Assembly (NCBI RefSeq): GCF_003298775.1 | Contig: NZ_QNTQ01000011.1 | Coordinates: 1 to 64,000 of the forward strand | Length of the DNA stretch: 64,000 nucleotides | Direction of reading: 5' to 3' | Source: Rhodosalinus halophilus | Lineage (GTDB): Bacteria; Pseudomonadota; Alphaproteobacteria; Rhodobacterales; Rhodobacteraceae | Shown: piece by piece, positions 1 through 8,005 of the stretch | How the letters are laid out: each line of letters opens with the position of its first letter | Numbering within the stretch: the stretch's first letter is position 1 | Notes under the pieces: model-generated | Database searches by the model: none | What the model was told of the DNA's origin: nothing | The model's input: the letters and a program-made list of their open reading frames with translations, nothing else | Program-made: the position numbers and the translations under genes

Positions 1-1878
1 GCCGCGGCCGTGCCGCCATCGGGCGACGCGGCGCGGAGCCGGACGCCCGCTGCACGCGCCCTGGATGAAAGCCGCGCCGCGCTTGCGGCGCAGCCGCTGT
101 CCGAGGCGCCGCCCGGCGGCGCGCCTTTGCCTGCGGAGGAGGTGCGCCAAGCTGCGGTTGCGGCGGCCGCGCCGGAGCTTGCGGAGCGGGCGGCCGGTCT
201 CGCCCCGAAGGCGGATGCCGCCAGCGCGGCGGAAGTCGAGGCGGACGCCGTCAGCCCGACCCCGCCGCGCGCTGATGCCTCCGTCGCCGCCGTTGCCCAG
301 ACCGCGGCCGCCAGCGCGCGCGCCGCGCAGCCGGGAACGGAGGCCGCGCGCCCCGCCACGCCGCGTGCGACCGCCTCGCGGCAGGGCGATCCGCGCGCAA
401 CCGCCGCCCCACCCGCCGTGCACTCCCCGGAAACGGTGGAGGCGGACCGCGCCGCAGCCCAGGCGGCGGCACAGGCCGCGCTGCCCGACATCCCCCGCCT
501 TGCCGCCCGCGAGACGGATGATGCCGCTTCTCTGGCCGCGAGCGCGATGGAGCCGGTAAACGCCGCGCCCGCTCCCGCGATGGCGGGATCTGCGCGTCCC
601 GTGTCCCCGAAGTCCGGCGCCATGGCGGCCCAGGCGCTTCAGGCCGAGGCTGCAAGCGCAAACCCGACCCCGGCCAGACCTGCCGCAGCGACGCCGCGAC
701 CGCCTGCGTCGCCAGGTGTGCCCGCGCGACAGGCGCAGGGCGCGCGCATCCTTTCCGCCGCCCTGCCCGCAGCATCGGCCCCAGCCGCACAGGCGCGCGC
801 GGCGCCTGCGGCCGGGACGCGGCCCCCCGCCGCCGGCCTCGACACGTCCCGACCGGAAAGCCCGACCGCCACGCCGAGCGCGCCGCAGGCAGCCGCGGCA
901 GCTTCGACGGCTCCGGCAGCCACCGCCGCCGCGGCCGCCGCCGCGGCACCGCAGGCGACGGCGGCCGCCTCTTCATCGCCGGAGGCGGCCCCGGCCGGAG
1001 GCACCGACAGCGCGCGCCTGGCCACGCCGCTCGGCCCCAGCGCGCCGCCGAGCGACAGTGCGAGCGCCGTTCTCGCCTGGAGCGGCAGCGGTCAGGAGAG
1101 CGTGGACAGCGCCTCTCTCGCCGCGATCTCGGCCTTCATGCGGCCCGACGCGGCGCGCGCCGAGGGCGATGCCCTGCGGGACGGGATCGAGGCCGCGCTC
1201 GACGCGGTGGGCTGCGCGCGGCTTCAGGCGATCTTCCAGCCCGAAAGCGGCACGCTCGCGCTGCGCGGCCACGTCCCCGAGCCCGCCGCGGCCGCACCGG
1301 TGCGCGATGCGCTCCGCGCCCGGCTGGGCGGATCGATTCCCATCGACGACCGGCTTCTCGTTCTGCCGCGGCCGCAGTGCGACATGCTCGACGCCGTGGC
1401 GCGCGTGGGTCTGCCGCAATCGGCCGAACAGTTCACCGACCCGCGCATCATCGGTCAGGAGGCGCATGTCCGCGAGTATCGCTATGCCGAGGGCGAGCGG
1501 CTGGTGCTCGACCTCGAGGCGCCGGACTATCCCTCCTACGTCTATGTGGACTACTTCGACGCCGCCGGGCGGGTCATCCACCTGCAGCCGAACGAGACCG
1601 TGCCGCTGGAACGCCTCGCGCCCGAAGCGCAGGTCTCGGTCGGTGCGCCGCGCCCGGGCCGCCCCTCGCTCGACATCCGCATCGCGCCGCCCTTCGGTCA
1701 GGAGTTCGCCGTGGCCTTCGCGAGTTCCCGCCCGCTCTTCGACGCGCCGCGCCCGATGGTCGAGCCGGCGCTGCCGTATCTGGAGGCTCTGCGCGCAAGC
1801 ATCTCCGCCGCACGCGCCGACGACCCGGACTACCGCGGCGAATGGGTCTATTTCTTCGTCACGACGGGGCCCGGCTGA
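1..1878 (+). CDS. Ala/Pro-rich protein with C-terminal DUF4384-like domain (5' end outside window)
   Basis: The frame is open from the first base and the first in-frame start-like codon (GTG at 10) has no ribosome binding site, so the N-terminus almost certainly lies upstream. The first ~350 residues are a low-complexity Ala/Pro/Arg linker with an uninterrupted poly-Ala run. It is followed by a compact segment (GDALRDGIEAALDAVGCARL onward) resembling a BON-type fold, then a DUF4384-like beta domain (GERLVLDLEAPDYPSYVYVD, VIHLQPNET, FAVAFASSRPLF). DUF4384 domains are often found in envelope proteins and next to caspase-fold or FecR proteins. From memory, similar C-termini occur on Rhodobacteraceae Ser/Thr protein kinases, so a kinase domain upstream is possible but cannot be seen here. 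The gene ends 3 bases before the stop of the convergent gene at 1882. Confidence 0.75.
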   Translation, partial: AAAVPPSGDAARSRTPAARALDESRAALAAQPLSEAPPGGAPLPAEEVRQAAVAAAAPELAERAAGLAPKADAASAAEVEADAVSPTPPRADASVAAVAQTAAASARAAQPGTEAARPATPRATASRQGDPRATAAPPAVHSPETVEADRAAAQAAAQAALPDIPRLAARETDDAASLAASAMEPVNAAPAPAMAGSARPVSPKSGAMAAQALQAEAASANPTPARPAAATPRPPASPGVPARQAQGARILSAALPAASAPAAQARAAPAAGTRPPAAGLDTSRPESPTATPSAPQAAAAASTAPAATAAAAAAAAPQATAAASSSPEAAPAGGTDSARLATPLGPSAPPSDSASAVLAWSGSGQESVDSASLAAISAFMRPDAARAEGDALRDGIEAALDAVGCARLQAIFQPESGTLALRGHVPEPAAAAPVRDALRARLGGSIPIDDRLLVLPRPQCDMLDAVARVGLPQSAEQFTDPRIIGQEAHVREYRYAEGERLVLDLEAPDYPSYVYVDYFDAAGRVIHLQPNETVPLERLAPEAQVSVGAPRPGRPSLDIRIAPPFGQEFAVAFASSRPLFDAPRPMVEPALPYLEALRASISAARADDPDYRGEWVYFFVTTGPG

Positions 1879-1881
1879 CGC

Positions 1882-2586
1882 CTAGAGCGAGCGCAGCAGC
1901 ACCTTGTTGGAGCCGACCGCCTCCGCGATGCGCTCGAAATGCACGCGCCGCTCGTCGCCCTGCTGGGTGGAGCGCAGCAGGGTCGTCTCCACCTCCTCCA
2001 GGATCGTCGCGGCGCCCTCGAGCACCTCGTCGAGCGCCTCTGCGCGCGTCGGCGTCAGCGGACGGCTGGACGTCTGCGGCGCGGGACCGCCGCGGCGCGC
2101 GCGCGCTCTGGGCTTGTCCGGATCGCGGTTGGACTGCGCCAGATCGCTCAGGCTGCGCGAAGCTTGCTCCAGCTGTTCGCGCACGGGCGCATAGTCCCCG
2201 CTTTCGGCCATTCGGTCCGCCAGAGCACCGATCTCGGAGGCGAGGCAATCGACGATGTAATCCCGGTCCACGATGCGACCGCAGAAGTTCCGCGCCGCTT
2301 CCAGCTGGTTTGCGATGGCCGCGGTCGCCGTGTCGCCGACCTCGGTCGCCGCGAGGGCCGCTGCCCCATTGGCGGCGGCCTGCTGCGCCTCTTCTCCGGT
2401 TGCTCCGTCCGAGAGCGGCGGCAAGTCCAGCCCGGAGACACCCGCCGGCGGCGCAGGCAGGGGCGGCACGAAGCTGGGGCCTGCGCCATCGATCGGATCG
2501 TCGCCCGCCCGCGCGAGCGACGCGGCGAGCGCCGCGGCCGCGAGCGCCGCGACGGCGGCGGAAACTGCGTTCGCGCGTGCAGGCAT
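1882..2586 (-). CDS. Exported helical protein of unknown function
   Basis: 234 residues. An N-terminal signal peptide (hydrophobic Ala-rich stretch, residues ~5-27) precedes a Pro-rich linker and then mostly helical sequence. There are two cysteines about 13 residues apart (NFCGRIVDRDYIVDCLA), which could form a disulfide in the periplasm. A basic Arg/Pro stretch (KPRARARRGG) lies about two thirds along. The ATG has a good Shine-Dalgarno (GGGAG). It lies 3 bases downstream of the beta-barrel-like gene at 2590-3357, so the two are probably cotranscribed. I recognise no family. The context suggests a periplasmic partner of the outer-membrane protein or of the DUF4384 protein, which is inference only. 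Confidence 0.75.
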   Translation of the reverse strand: MPARANAVSAAVAALAAAALAASLARAGDDPIDGAGPSFVPPLPAPPAGVSGLDLPPLSDGATGEEAQQAAANGAAALAATEVGDTATAAIANQLEAARNFCGRIVDRDYIVDCLASEIGALADRMAESGDYAPVREQLEQASRSLSDLAQSNRDPDKPRARARRGGPAPQTSSRPLTPTRAEALDEVLEGAATILEEVETTLLRSTQQGDERRVHFERIAEAVGSNKVLLRSL

Positions 2587-2589
2587 GGC

Positions 2590-3357
2590 TTATCTCCCGA
2601 ACAGGTCGAACTTGACGAAGCTGGCCGTGAAGCTGACCCGCTGGCGGTCCTTCTGATCGAAGATGTCCTCGCCCGCGAGCGTGAAATAGACATTCTCCAG
2701 ACCGTCGATCCGGAACGAGGCGCCAAGGGTCGCCGTCTCGCCCGTCCAGGCGAGACTCGCGCCGAAGTTTTCCGTGAGCCCGATGCCCGCGCCCGCGAAG
2801 AGGCCCGGTTCGGTCTCGTCGTCGCGCCGATGCGTGCCCGCGCCCAGCGTCAGCATCACCGGATAGGCACCATCGGCGATCCGCGTGAAGCTGGTGAAGG
2901 CGAGATCGGCGCGCACGTCGTCGTCTTCTGCAGCGCCCCAGCCGCCGAGCCGGTCGGCCGAAAGCGAGACGTAGGTCAGTGCGTTCTCGCCGGCATGGAG
3001 CCGGCGCGAGGCCTTTATGCCGAAGTAACCGGAGTCGCCGAAGTCATCGGTAAGCGAGGTCAGCGTCGCCGAAAGCTGGACCCCGATCGCCTCCTCTGCG
3101 CTGCCGAAGCCCACCCCGAACGACAGCGAGCCGTCGGGATCGTCGTTCGTCGCGCTCTGCCGGTTCGCGCCGGACAGCGAGAAATAGACCGCACCGTGCG
3201 GCGCTGAGGTGCCGGAGGGGATTCCGACGAGCGTCACGAGCTTCTGCCGCTGCGCGTCGGAGTCCGCCACCTGCGCCAGGGCGGCACCGGGCGCCGCCAG
3301 AGCGGCGACCATTGCCAGCGGCGCGAGCGCGCATCGGCCTGTCCTGTTTTGCAACAT
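2590..3357 (-). CDS. Probable outer-membrane beta-barrel protein
   Basis: 255 residues from the ATG at 3357, chosen because GGAG lies 7 bases upstream and a typical signal peptide follows (basic start, Ala-rich core, cleavage near GAALAQ). Longer in-frame starts exist but add a basic, non-hydrophobic extension ahead of the signal peptide. The mature part has alternating hydrophobic/polar short strands (SLSFGVGFGS, VQLSATLTSL, YVSLSADRL, MLTLGAG, GLFAGAGIGLT, VSFTASFVKF) and Gly-rich turns, as in small outer-membrane barrels. It does not end in the classical C-terminal Phe. It is first in a two-gene operon with the exported protein at 1882-2586. No specific transport role can be assigned. Confidence 0.75.
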   Translation of the reverse strand: MLQNRTGRCALAPLAMVAALAAPGAALAQVADSDAQRQKLVTLVGIPSGTSAPHGAVYFSLSGANRQSATNDDPDGSLSFGVGFGSAEEAIGVQLSATLTSLTDDFGDSGYFGIKASRRLHAGENALTYVSLSADRLGGWGAAEDDDVRADLAFTSFTRIADGAYPVMLTLGAGTHRRDDETEPGLFAGAGIGLTENFGASLAWTGETATLGASFRIDGLENVYFTLAGEDIFDQKDRQRVSFTASFVKFDLFGR

Positions 3358-3506
3358 GTTCGACTCCAACCTATGGCGCATCCGGCCGCTCCGCTGAGCC
3401 TGCGCCAGTATGCCCCTGACGGGCAACAATTGAAACCTGCGTTCCGAAGGGGAAGGCTCTGTGCTAGACTTTCGGCGACGCACACTCGACCGGGCATGGG
3501 GAACAC

Positions 3507-4601
3507 ATGCTGCAGCAGACGCCCGGCCCCGAAAGCTTCGCGGACCGGATCGCCGCGCTCGAAGCCGAATGCCGTCGGGTCGCCGCCGAGCTTTCTGCCA
3601 TGGTCGCGGCGCGCGTATGGGACGCGCCCGCGCGAATCACGGATCTTTGTCGCTCGATGAACCGCGGCCTGCACAGGGGCAATGCCCTTCTCATGGACGT
3701 CCAGCGCAGTCTCGCCTCGGAGAGACGAGAGGCCGAAGACCGCGCCGGCGTGATAGCGGCCGAGCGCCGTTGGCACCAGGTGACGATGGCCGCCGCCGAA
3801 CTGCGACGCACGCTCAACGCCTGGCCCGGGATCCAGGCTCTGGTCATGTCCCAGGCGCCGCCGGCGCGCGTGCCGCTCTATCCCGAGCCGCCCGAGGATC
3901 CGCGCCGGGCCGCGCAACTGCGCATGACGGACGATCTGCTTGCGGTCATGCACGGCATGTTCAACGGCGCGCCGCAGTCGGACGTGGCGCGCGATCATGG
4001 CTGCCACGACGACATTCCGATGCCGCACTCCGCGTTCCTGGAGCACATCCACGCAGCGCATCGCGTGATGCTGGCCCTGGGCCGCAGGTCGCCCACCCGC
4101 TTTCTCGACGTCGGCTGCGGCGGCGGGCTGAAGGTGCTGACGGCGGCGCGCGTCTTCGACGGGGCGGATGGCCTCGAGTTCGACCCCGCGCACGCCGAAG
4201 CGGCCCGGCGCCTGCTCGCCCGGGCGCCCGCCCTCGACACATGCGTGTTCGAAGCCGACGCGCTGCAGTTCGACGGCTACTCCGGCTACGACGTCATCTA
4301 CGCCTACCGCCCGTTCAGCGACGAGGAGAAGGCCCGCCGCATGGAGGCCCGGATCGCCGACTCCGTCCCGCCGGGCACCGTGCTCCTGCTGCCGCTGGCA
4401 GTCGGCCCGCCCGAAAGCTGCGCGCGGATCGAGGGACCGCTTCATGTGGCCGGCCTCTCGGCGGACGAGGCGGCGGAGCTGAAGGCCGAGGCCGAGCGCA
4501 TGGGCTGCGCGATCCGCGCCCGCGCCAATGGCTATGCGCCGCCTGCGTGGCGCGCCGTGCTCGAAGCCTCGCGTGACAACGGCTTCGACCTGCGCGCCTG
4601 A
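3507..4601 (+). CDS. SAM-dependent methyltransferase with N-terminal helical region
   Basis: 364 residues. The first ~115 residues are helical and charged. A class I methyltransferase core begins near residue 190 with a clear motif I (FLDVGCGGGLKVL) and a following acidic strand end (GLEFDPAH), with DAL as motif III. The target is unknown: there is no motif typical of DNA, RNA or small-molecule methylases beyond the SAM site. The ATG has GGGGA upstream. It is divergent from the beta-barrel gene and followed after 26 bases by the unknown 164-residue gene, with which it may be cotranscribed. Confidence 0.8.
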   Translation: MLQQTPGPESFADRIAALEAECRRVAAELSAMVAARVWDAPARITDLCRSMNRGLHRGNALLMDVQRSLASERREAEDRAGVIAAERRWHQVTMAAAELRRTLNAWPGIQALVMSQAPPARVPLYPEPPEDPRRAAQLRMTDDLLAVMHGMFNGAPQSDVARDHGCHDDIPMPHSAFLEHIHAAHRVMLALGRRSPTRFLDVGCGGGLKVLTAARVFDGADGLEFDPAHAEAARRLLARAPALDTCVFEADALQFDGYSGYDVIYAYRPFSDEEKARRMEARIADSVPPGTVLLLPLAVGPPESCARIEGPLHVAGLSADEAAELKAEAERMGCAIRARANGYAPPAWRAVLEASRDNGFDLRA

Positions 4602-4627
4602 ACGGCCGGCATCATCGAGGGGGCACC

Positions 4628-5122
4628 ATGGGTCTGCACGATCTGGAGTCGATCAGCCTGACCGAGATGAACGAGGACGTGCTGGAGAAGGTCGAGCGCT
4701 CGCAGTCGCTGGGCTGGCTCGACGGACTCCTGGGAAGCTACAGCAGCCTTCCCGAGGTGCCCCTGGGCACGCCGGTCGAGGTGCTCAAGCACCTCCTGGG
4801 CGGCATGCGCGGCCTCTATCTCAGTCACGCGCGCAAGGTCTACATGAAGCAGGCGGAGCGTCTGCTGGCAGTGGTGGAGGCCAACAAGGCCAGTCCGCTG
4901 GCGATCTTTCTAGAATACGTGGACCAGCCCGACTTCGAGACCACGCTCAAGACCTATACCGTCTGGAAGGGCACCCTGTTCGAAACGCGCGTCGCCGGCG
5001 AGACAGTCGTCTGCTGGCACCCGGACAAGGATTTCCGACCCGCGGACTACAAGCGGATCAAGCATACCCGCTACAGCGAAGTCGGCCGCAAGCAGCGGCG
5101 CCGCGCCGCGCGCCGCGAATGA
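4628..5122 (+). CDS. Conserved-looking hypothetical protein
   Basis: 164 residues, no signal peptide or membrane segment. The N-terminal half is helical with a stretch compatible with an amphipathic helix (VEVLKHLLGGMRGLYLSHAR). The C-terminal third resembles a small beta-sheet (KTYTVWKGTLFETRVAGETV) and ends in a very basic tail (KQRRRAARRE). It follows the methyltransferase by 26 bases with a G-rich ribosome binding site (GAGGGGG). I do not recognise the family. The basic tail could bind nucleic acid or phospholipid, but that is speculation. Confidence 0.7.
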   Translation: MGLHDLESISLTEMNEDVLEKVERSQSLGWLDGLLGSYSSLPEVPLGTPVEVLKHLLGGMRGLYLSHARKVYMKQAERLLAVVEANKASPLAIFLEYVDQPDFETTLKTYTVWKGTLFETRVAGETVVCWHPDKDFRPADYKRIKHTRYSEVGRKQRRRAARRE

Positions 5123-5297
5123 CGCAAGTCCCCGGTCCCGCGCCGCGAGGCCTCGCGGAACGGTTCTCGAGCCCCCCACCAGGCGGCCGCACGACCCCTC
5201 CTCGATGCGACGCTGGTGCGCGCGGCGCGGATGAGCGCCTGGGTCGTGTTGCGTTTACACGGAAACACTTCGACGACGGGCGCGCGACCGCCCGGGT

Positions 5298-5359
5298 GGG
5301 CGCGGAACGCGCCCGCCTTGGGGGCGGGCGGGCGCGTGCCCGTCGCGGTCGCGACGGGC
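5298..5359. terminator. Two perfect GC hairpins in a convergent intergenic region
   Basis: Stem one is 5298-5304 with 5308-5314 (7 bp, 3-base loop). Stem two is 5338-5347 with 5350-5359 (10 bp, 2-base loop). They lie between the converging genes ending at 5122 and 5388. There is no U-tract, so intrinsic termination is uncertain. The rest of 5123-5387 shows no gene. Confidence 0.4.
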
Positions 5360-5387
5360 AGGTGAATCCGATCCGCCGCAATACGCT

Positions 5388-7676
5388 CTAGAACAGGTCC
5401 GAACGCACCGGATTCTCGGCCCAGTAAGCCTTCGCGAGCGCGGTGAGCATCTCCGACGGGGCGCTGCCCGGCTGCGGCAGGCCGGCGGCGACGATGCGGG
5501 CCTCGATCGCGGCGCGCGTGCGCGGCCCGATCACGCCGTCGACCGTCACCTCCTCGCCCAATTCGTTGAGAAGACGCTGGATCGCACGCGCAAGATCGCG
5601 CTCGGTCTGCCCCGCGATCTGCGCCCGGGCGCGCGCCGCCGCCTCCTCGTCGGGCAGGTGCAGCGCCTTGGCCGCGCGGACCAGCGCTTCGGCCGTGGAG
5701 AACCCCGTGACCTCCCCGTTCAGGATCATGTTGGCGGCGTTGACCCCGCCCCAGCCGTCGCCGCGGGCGAGCCCCATGTCGTACCACCGCACGGCCTCCC
5801 GGGGGCTCTCGTCCACCTGGCCGCGCACGATCATGCGGCCGAGATCCGCGGGGGCGCGCGGATGGCCCCCCTCGGCCGCGCGCACGAACCACGCGTAGGC
5901 GGCCCCGTAATCCGGCTCTCCGCCGTCGAGCGCATAGAGTTCGACGAAGCCCAGGTTATGGTAGCCGTAGATATCCTCGCGCGCCGCCGAGGCGCGCAGG
6001 TAGCGCAGCCCCCGCTCGGGCAGGAAATGCGCGCCGTCGGTGTTCAGGAAGTAGACGCCCAATTCGTTCATCGAATAGGTGTGGCCGAGTTCCGCCGCGC
6101 GGTCGAGCAGCTCGAATCCGCGTTCGAGTTCGGCGTCCGTCTCGCCGTTGCGCAGCAGGAACCGGCCCAGCAAGTGCATGGCGAAGGGATCCCCGGCGGC
6201 GATCCCCCGCTCCAGCAAGGCGTTCGCGCGCGCCCGATCCTCGGGCACGTCGAAGAGGTCGCGGTCCACCTGCTGCGAGGTCAACAGCCGCGCGGTCGCG
6301 TACATCGCCCGGACGTGCCCTGCGTCGGCGGCATGGCGAAAGCTGCGGAACGCGGCCTCGTAATCGGCGGCGGCCTGCTGCGCGCGGCCCAGCTGATAGC
6401 GGAAGCGGGCCACGTCCGGCGCCGCCTCCAGCGCGGCGGAACAGGCGGCCCGCGCCTCGGCCACGGGAATCTCGTTCGGCAGGCGGTAGAATCCCACGCC
6501 GCCCGGGTCCAGCGCGTCGCCCGCAGCCAGGTCGCAGGCGTTCACTTCCATCTCCAGGTTGACTTCGACACGCGCGCCGCCGCCCACCTCCAGCGTGACG
6601 CTGTCGGTGACCGTCTGCGCGAGCGTGTCCGCTCGCCGCTCGGTGATCGTTGGCGCATAGGTCATCGCGCCGTTCATGGTGACGAGGCCGTTGGCCGCGC
6701 GCTCGACCACCGACACAGGCGGCAGCTCCCCCCGGCCCAGAGCTTCGGCCAGCGCGGGCCCCAGCGCGACGGAACGGTCATAGGGCAGCGTCAGGGTCAC
6801 CGTCTCGGGGAGCGGGGGCTCGTCCGGACCCGGTGACGACGAACTGCGCGCCCCGCCGGTCCCGGTGGTTTCGGGCGTCGCGCTCTCGGGTTGGCGTGCC
6901 TCCGCCGAAAGAAAGGTGAAGGGCCGCACCAGCGTCGAGCTTTCCCAGGGAACCTGGCGTCCGCCCGTCGCCTCGTAGACCCGCGCACGCACGCGCGAGA
7001 AAAGCTCCGTCGCCTCTGCATCGGGGTGTTCCCGCATCGCCTCGAGGATCGCGGCCGTATAGGGGCTGTGCCCGCCCTCTTCGCCGTCGTATGCGACCAT
7101 CCCCGGCGCCGTGGAAAAGGCGAGAAGCGAGTTCAACGGTGTCTGGAACACGTCGAAGCCGGATCGCGTCTCGAAGAGCGAGGCGTCGAGCTCGCCGGCG
7201 AGCTTCGTGTCCGGAAACGGGTTCTCGCGGCAGGCGTCGATCATGGCGACATGCACGTCGCCGCGCGCCGAGAGCAGGTCGATCACCCGGTCCAGGGTGA
7301 TCGATTCGACCGGCAGATCGTAGATGGAGTCGAAGGCCACGTCGGTGGGCAGCAGGTAGTTGCGCCGCCCGATCTGGATGCCGTGCCCGGCATAGAAGAA
7401 GACGATCTCGGCGCCCTCGTCCACATTGAGGATCGACTGACGCATGAGCGTCTCGAAGCCTTCGCGGTCGACGTCGTAGTCGTCGAACACGACGAAGCCC
7501 ATCTCCCGGAGCGTTTCCGCCATGCGGCGGGCGTCGGCGCGCGCGTTCGAGAGATCGTTGACGGTCTCGTAGTCCTGGTTGCCGACCACGACCGCGATGC
7601 GCTCCGCGGTGGCCGGAGACCCGAATAGCGCCGCGAGCGAGACCGCGGCGCCTGCGAGATGGGCACCGAGGCGCAT
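5388..7676 (-). CDS. Secreted caspase-fold (peptidase C14/metacaspase) protein with Sel1-like repeats
   Basis: 762 residues. A signal peptide ends near residue 24 (GSPATAERIAVVVG). The caspase domain spans ~25-250 with both catalytic residues: His98 in FFYAGHG and Cys149 in MIDACRENP. A beta region rich in Thr/Val follows (~280-380). From ~410 to 650 come helical Sel1/TPR-like repeats (ARFRYQLGRAQQAAADYEAA, AMYATARLL, AMHLLGRFLL, SMNELGVYFL, YHNLGFVELY, PADLGRMI). The tail (~690-762) resembles a peptidoglycan-binding-type fold (VDGVIGPRTRAAI). Family knowledge: bacterial caspase homologues cleave after basic or acidic residues, and Sel1 repeats mediate protein contacts. The predicted location is the periplasm or beyond. 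The next gene, the Gly/Ser lipoprotein, starts upstream on the same strand. Confidence 0.88.
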   Translation of the reverse strand: MRLGAHLAGAAVSLAALFGSPATAERIAVVVGNQDYETVNDLSNARADARRMAETLREMGFVVFDDYDVDREGFETLMRQSILNVDEGAEIVFFYAGHGIQIGRRNYLLPTDVAFDSIYDLPVESITLDRVIDLLSARGDVHVAMIDACRENPFPDTKLAGELDASLFETRSGFDVFQTPLNSLLAFSTAPGMVAYDGEEGGHSPYTAAILEAMREHPDAEATELFSRVRARVYEATGGRQVPWESSTLVRPFTFLSAEARQPESATPETTGTGGARSSSSPGPDEPPLPETVTLTLPYDRSVALGPALAEALGRGELPPVSVVERAANGLVTMNGAMTYAPTITERRADTLAQTVTDSVTLEVGGGARVEVNLEMEVNACDLAAGDALDPGGVGFYRLPNEIPVAEARAACSAALEAAPDVARFRYQLGRAQQAAADYEAAFRSFRHAADAGHVRAMYATARLLTSQQVDRDLFDVPEDRARANALLERGIAAGDPFAMHLLGRFLLRNGETDAELERGFELLDRAAELGHTYSMNELGVYFLNTDGAHFLPERGLRYLRASAAREDIYGYHNLGFVELYALDGGEPDYGAAYAWFVRAAEGGHPRAPADLGRMIVRGQVDESPREAVRWYDMGLARGDGWGGVNAANMILNGEVTGFSTAEALVRAAKALHLPDEEAAARARAQIAGQTERDLARAIQRLLNELGEEVTVDGVIGPRTRAAIEARIVAAGLPQPGSAPSEMLTALAKAYWAENPVRSDLF

Positions 7677-7684
7677 GGCGGCTG

Positions 7685-8005
7685 TCAGCTCCAGCTGCCG
7701 CCGCCACCACCGCCTCCGGCGGAACCACCCCCGCCGGAGGAACCGCCACCGCCGGAGGAACCGCCACCGCCGGAGGAGCCACCCCCTCCGGAGGCGCCGC
7801 CGCCGCCCGTGCCACCGGCTCCGCCACCTTCACCGCCGACGGAAGGGCTGCTCTGCGCGTTGCTGACAGGCGTGGCGGACTGGGTCTGGGGCTGGCTGCT
7901 CTCTGAATAGTAGGGCGTCCCGCCAGTACTTCCGGTCTGGCACCCGGCCACGGCTGCAGCGAACACGAAAGGAGTCAGGATTCGCACGCCAGAATGGATC
8001 GACAT
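7685..8005 (-). CDS. Small lipoprotein with Gly/Ser repeat tail
   Basis: 106 residues from the ATG at 8005 (GGGG upstream). A lipoprotein signal peptide ends in VAGC, so Cys22 would be lipidated. The middle is Gln/Ser/Thr rich. The C-terminal half is almost only Gly and Ser in SSGGGG-type units and ends GGSWS. It lies 8 bases upstream of the caspase gene on the same strand and is probably its operon leader. The repeat tail looks like a flexible or adhesive linker, and no enzymatic role is visible. Confidence 0.75.
   Translation of the reverse strand: MSIHSGVRILTPFVFAAAVAGCQTGSTGGTPYYSESSQPQTQSATPVSNAQSSPSVGGEGGGAGGTGGGGASGGGGSSGGGGSSGGGGSSGGGGSAGGGGGGGSWS
7717..7806. repeat. 18-bp tandem repeat coding for Gly/Ser units
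   Basis: About five 18-base units. Those at 7735-7752 and 7753-7770 are identical, while those at 7717, 7771 and 7789 have diverged. They encode the SSGGGG repeats of the lipoprotein, and copy number could vary by slippage. The opposite strand reads as Pro/Glu repeats but has no gene support. Confidence 0.7.

Noticed and set aside
7717-7806. Regular repeats considered as a CRISPR array
   Set aside because: 18-base units without spacers, entirely in frame within a Gly/Ser protein, no cas genes.
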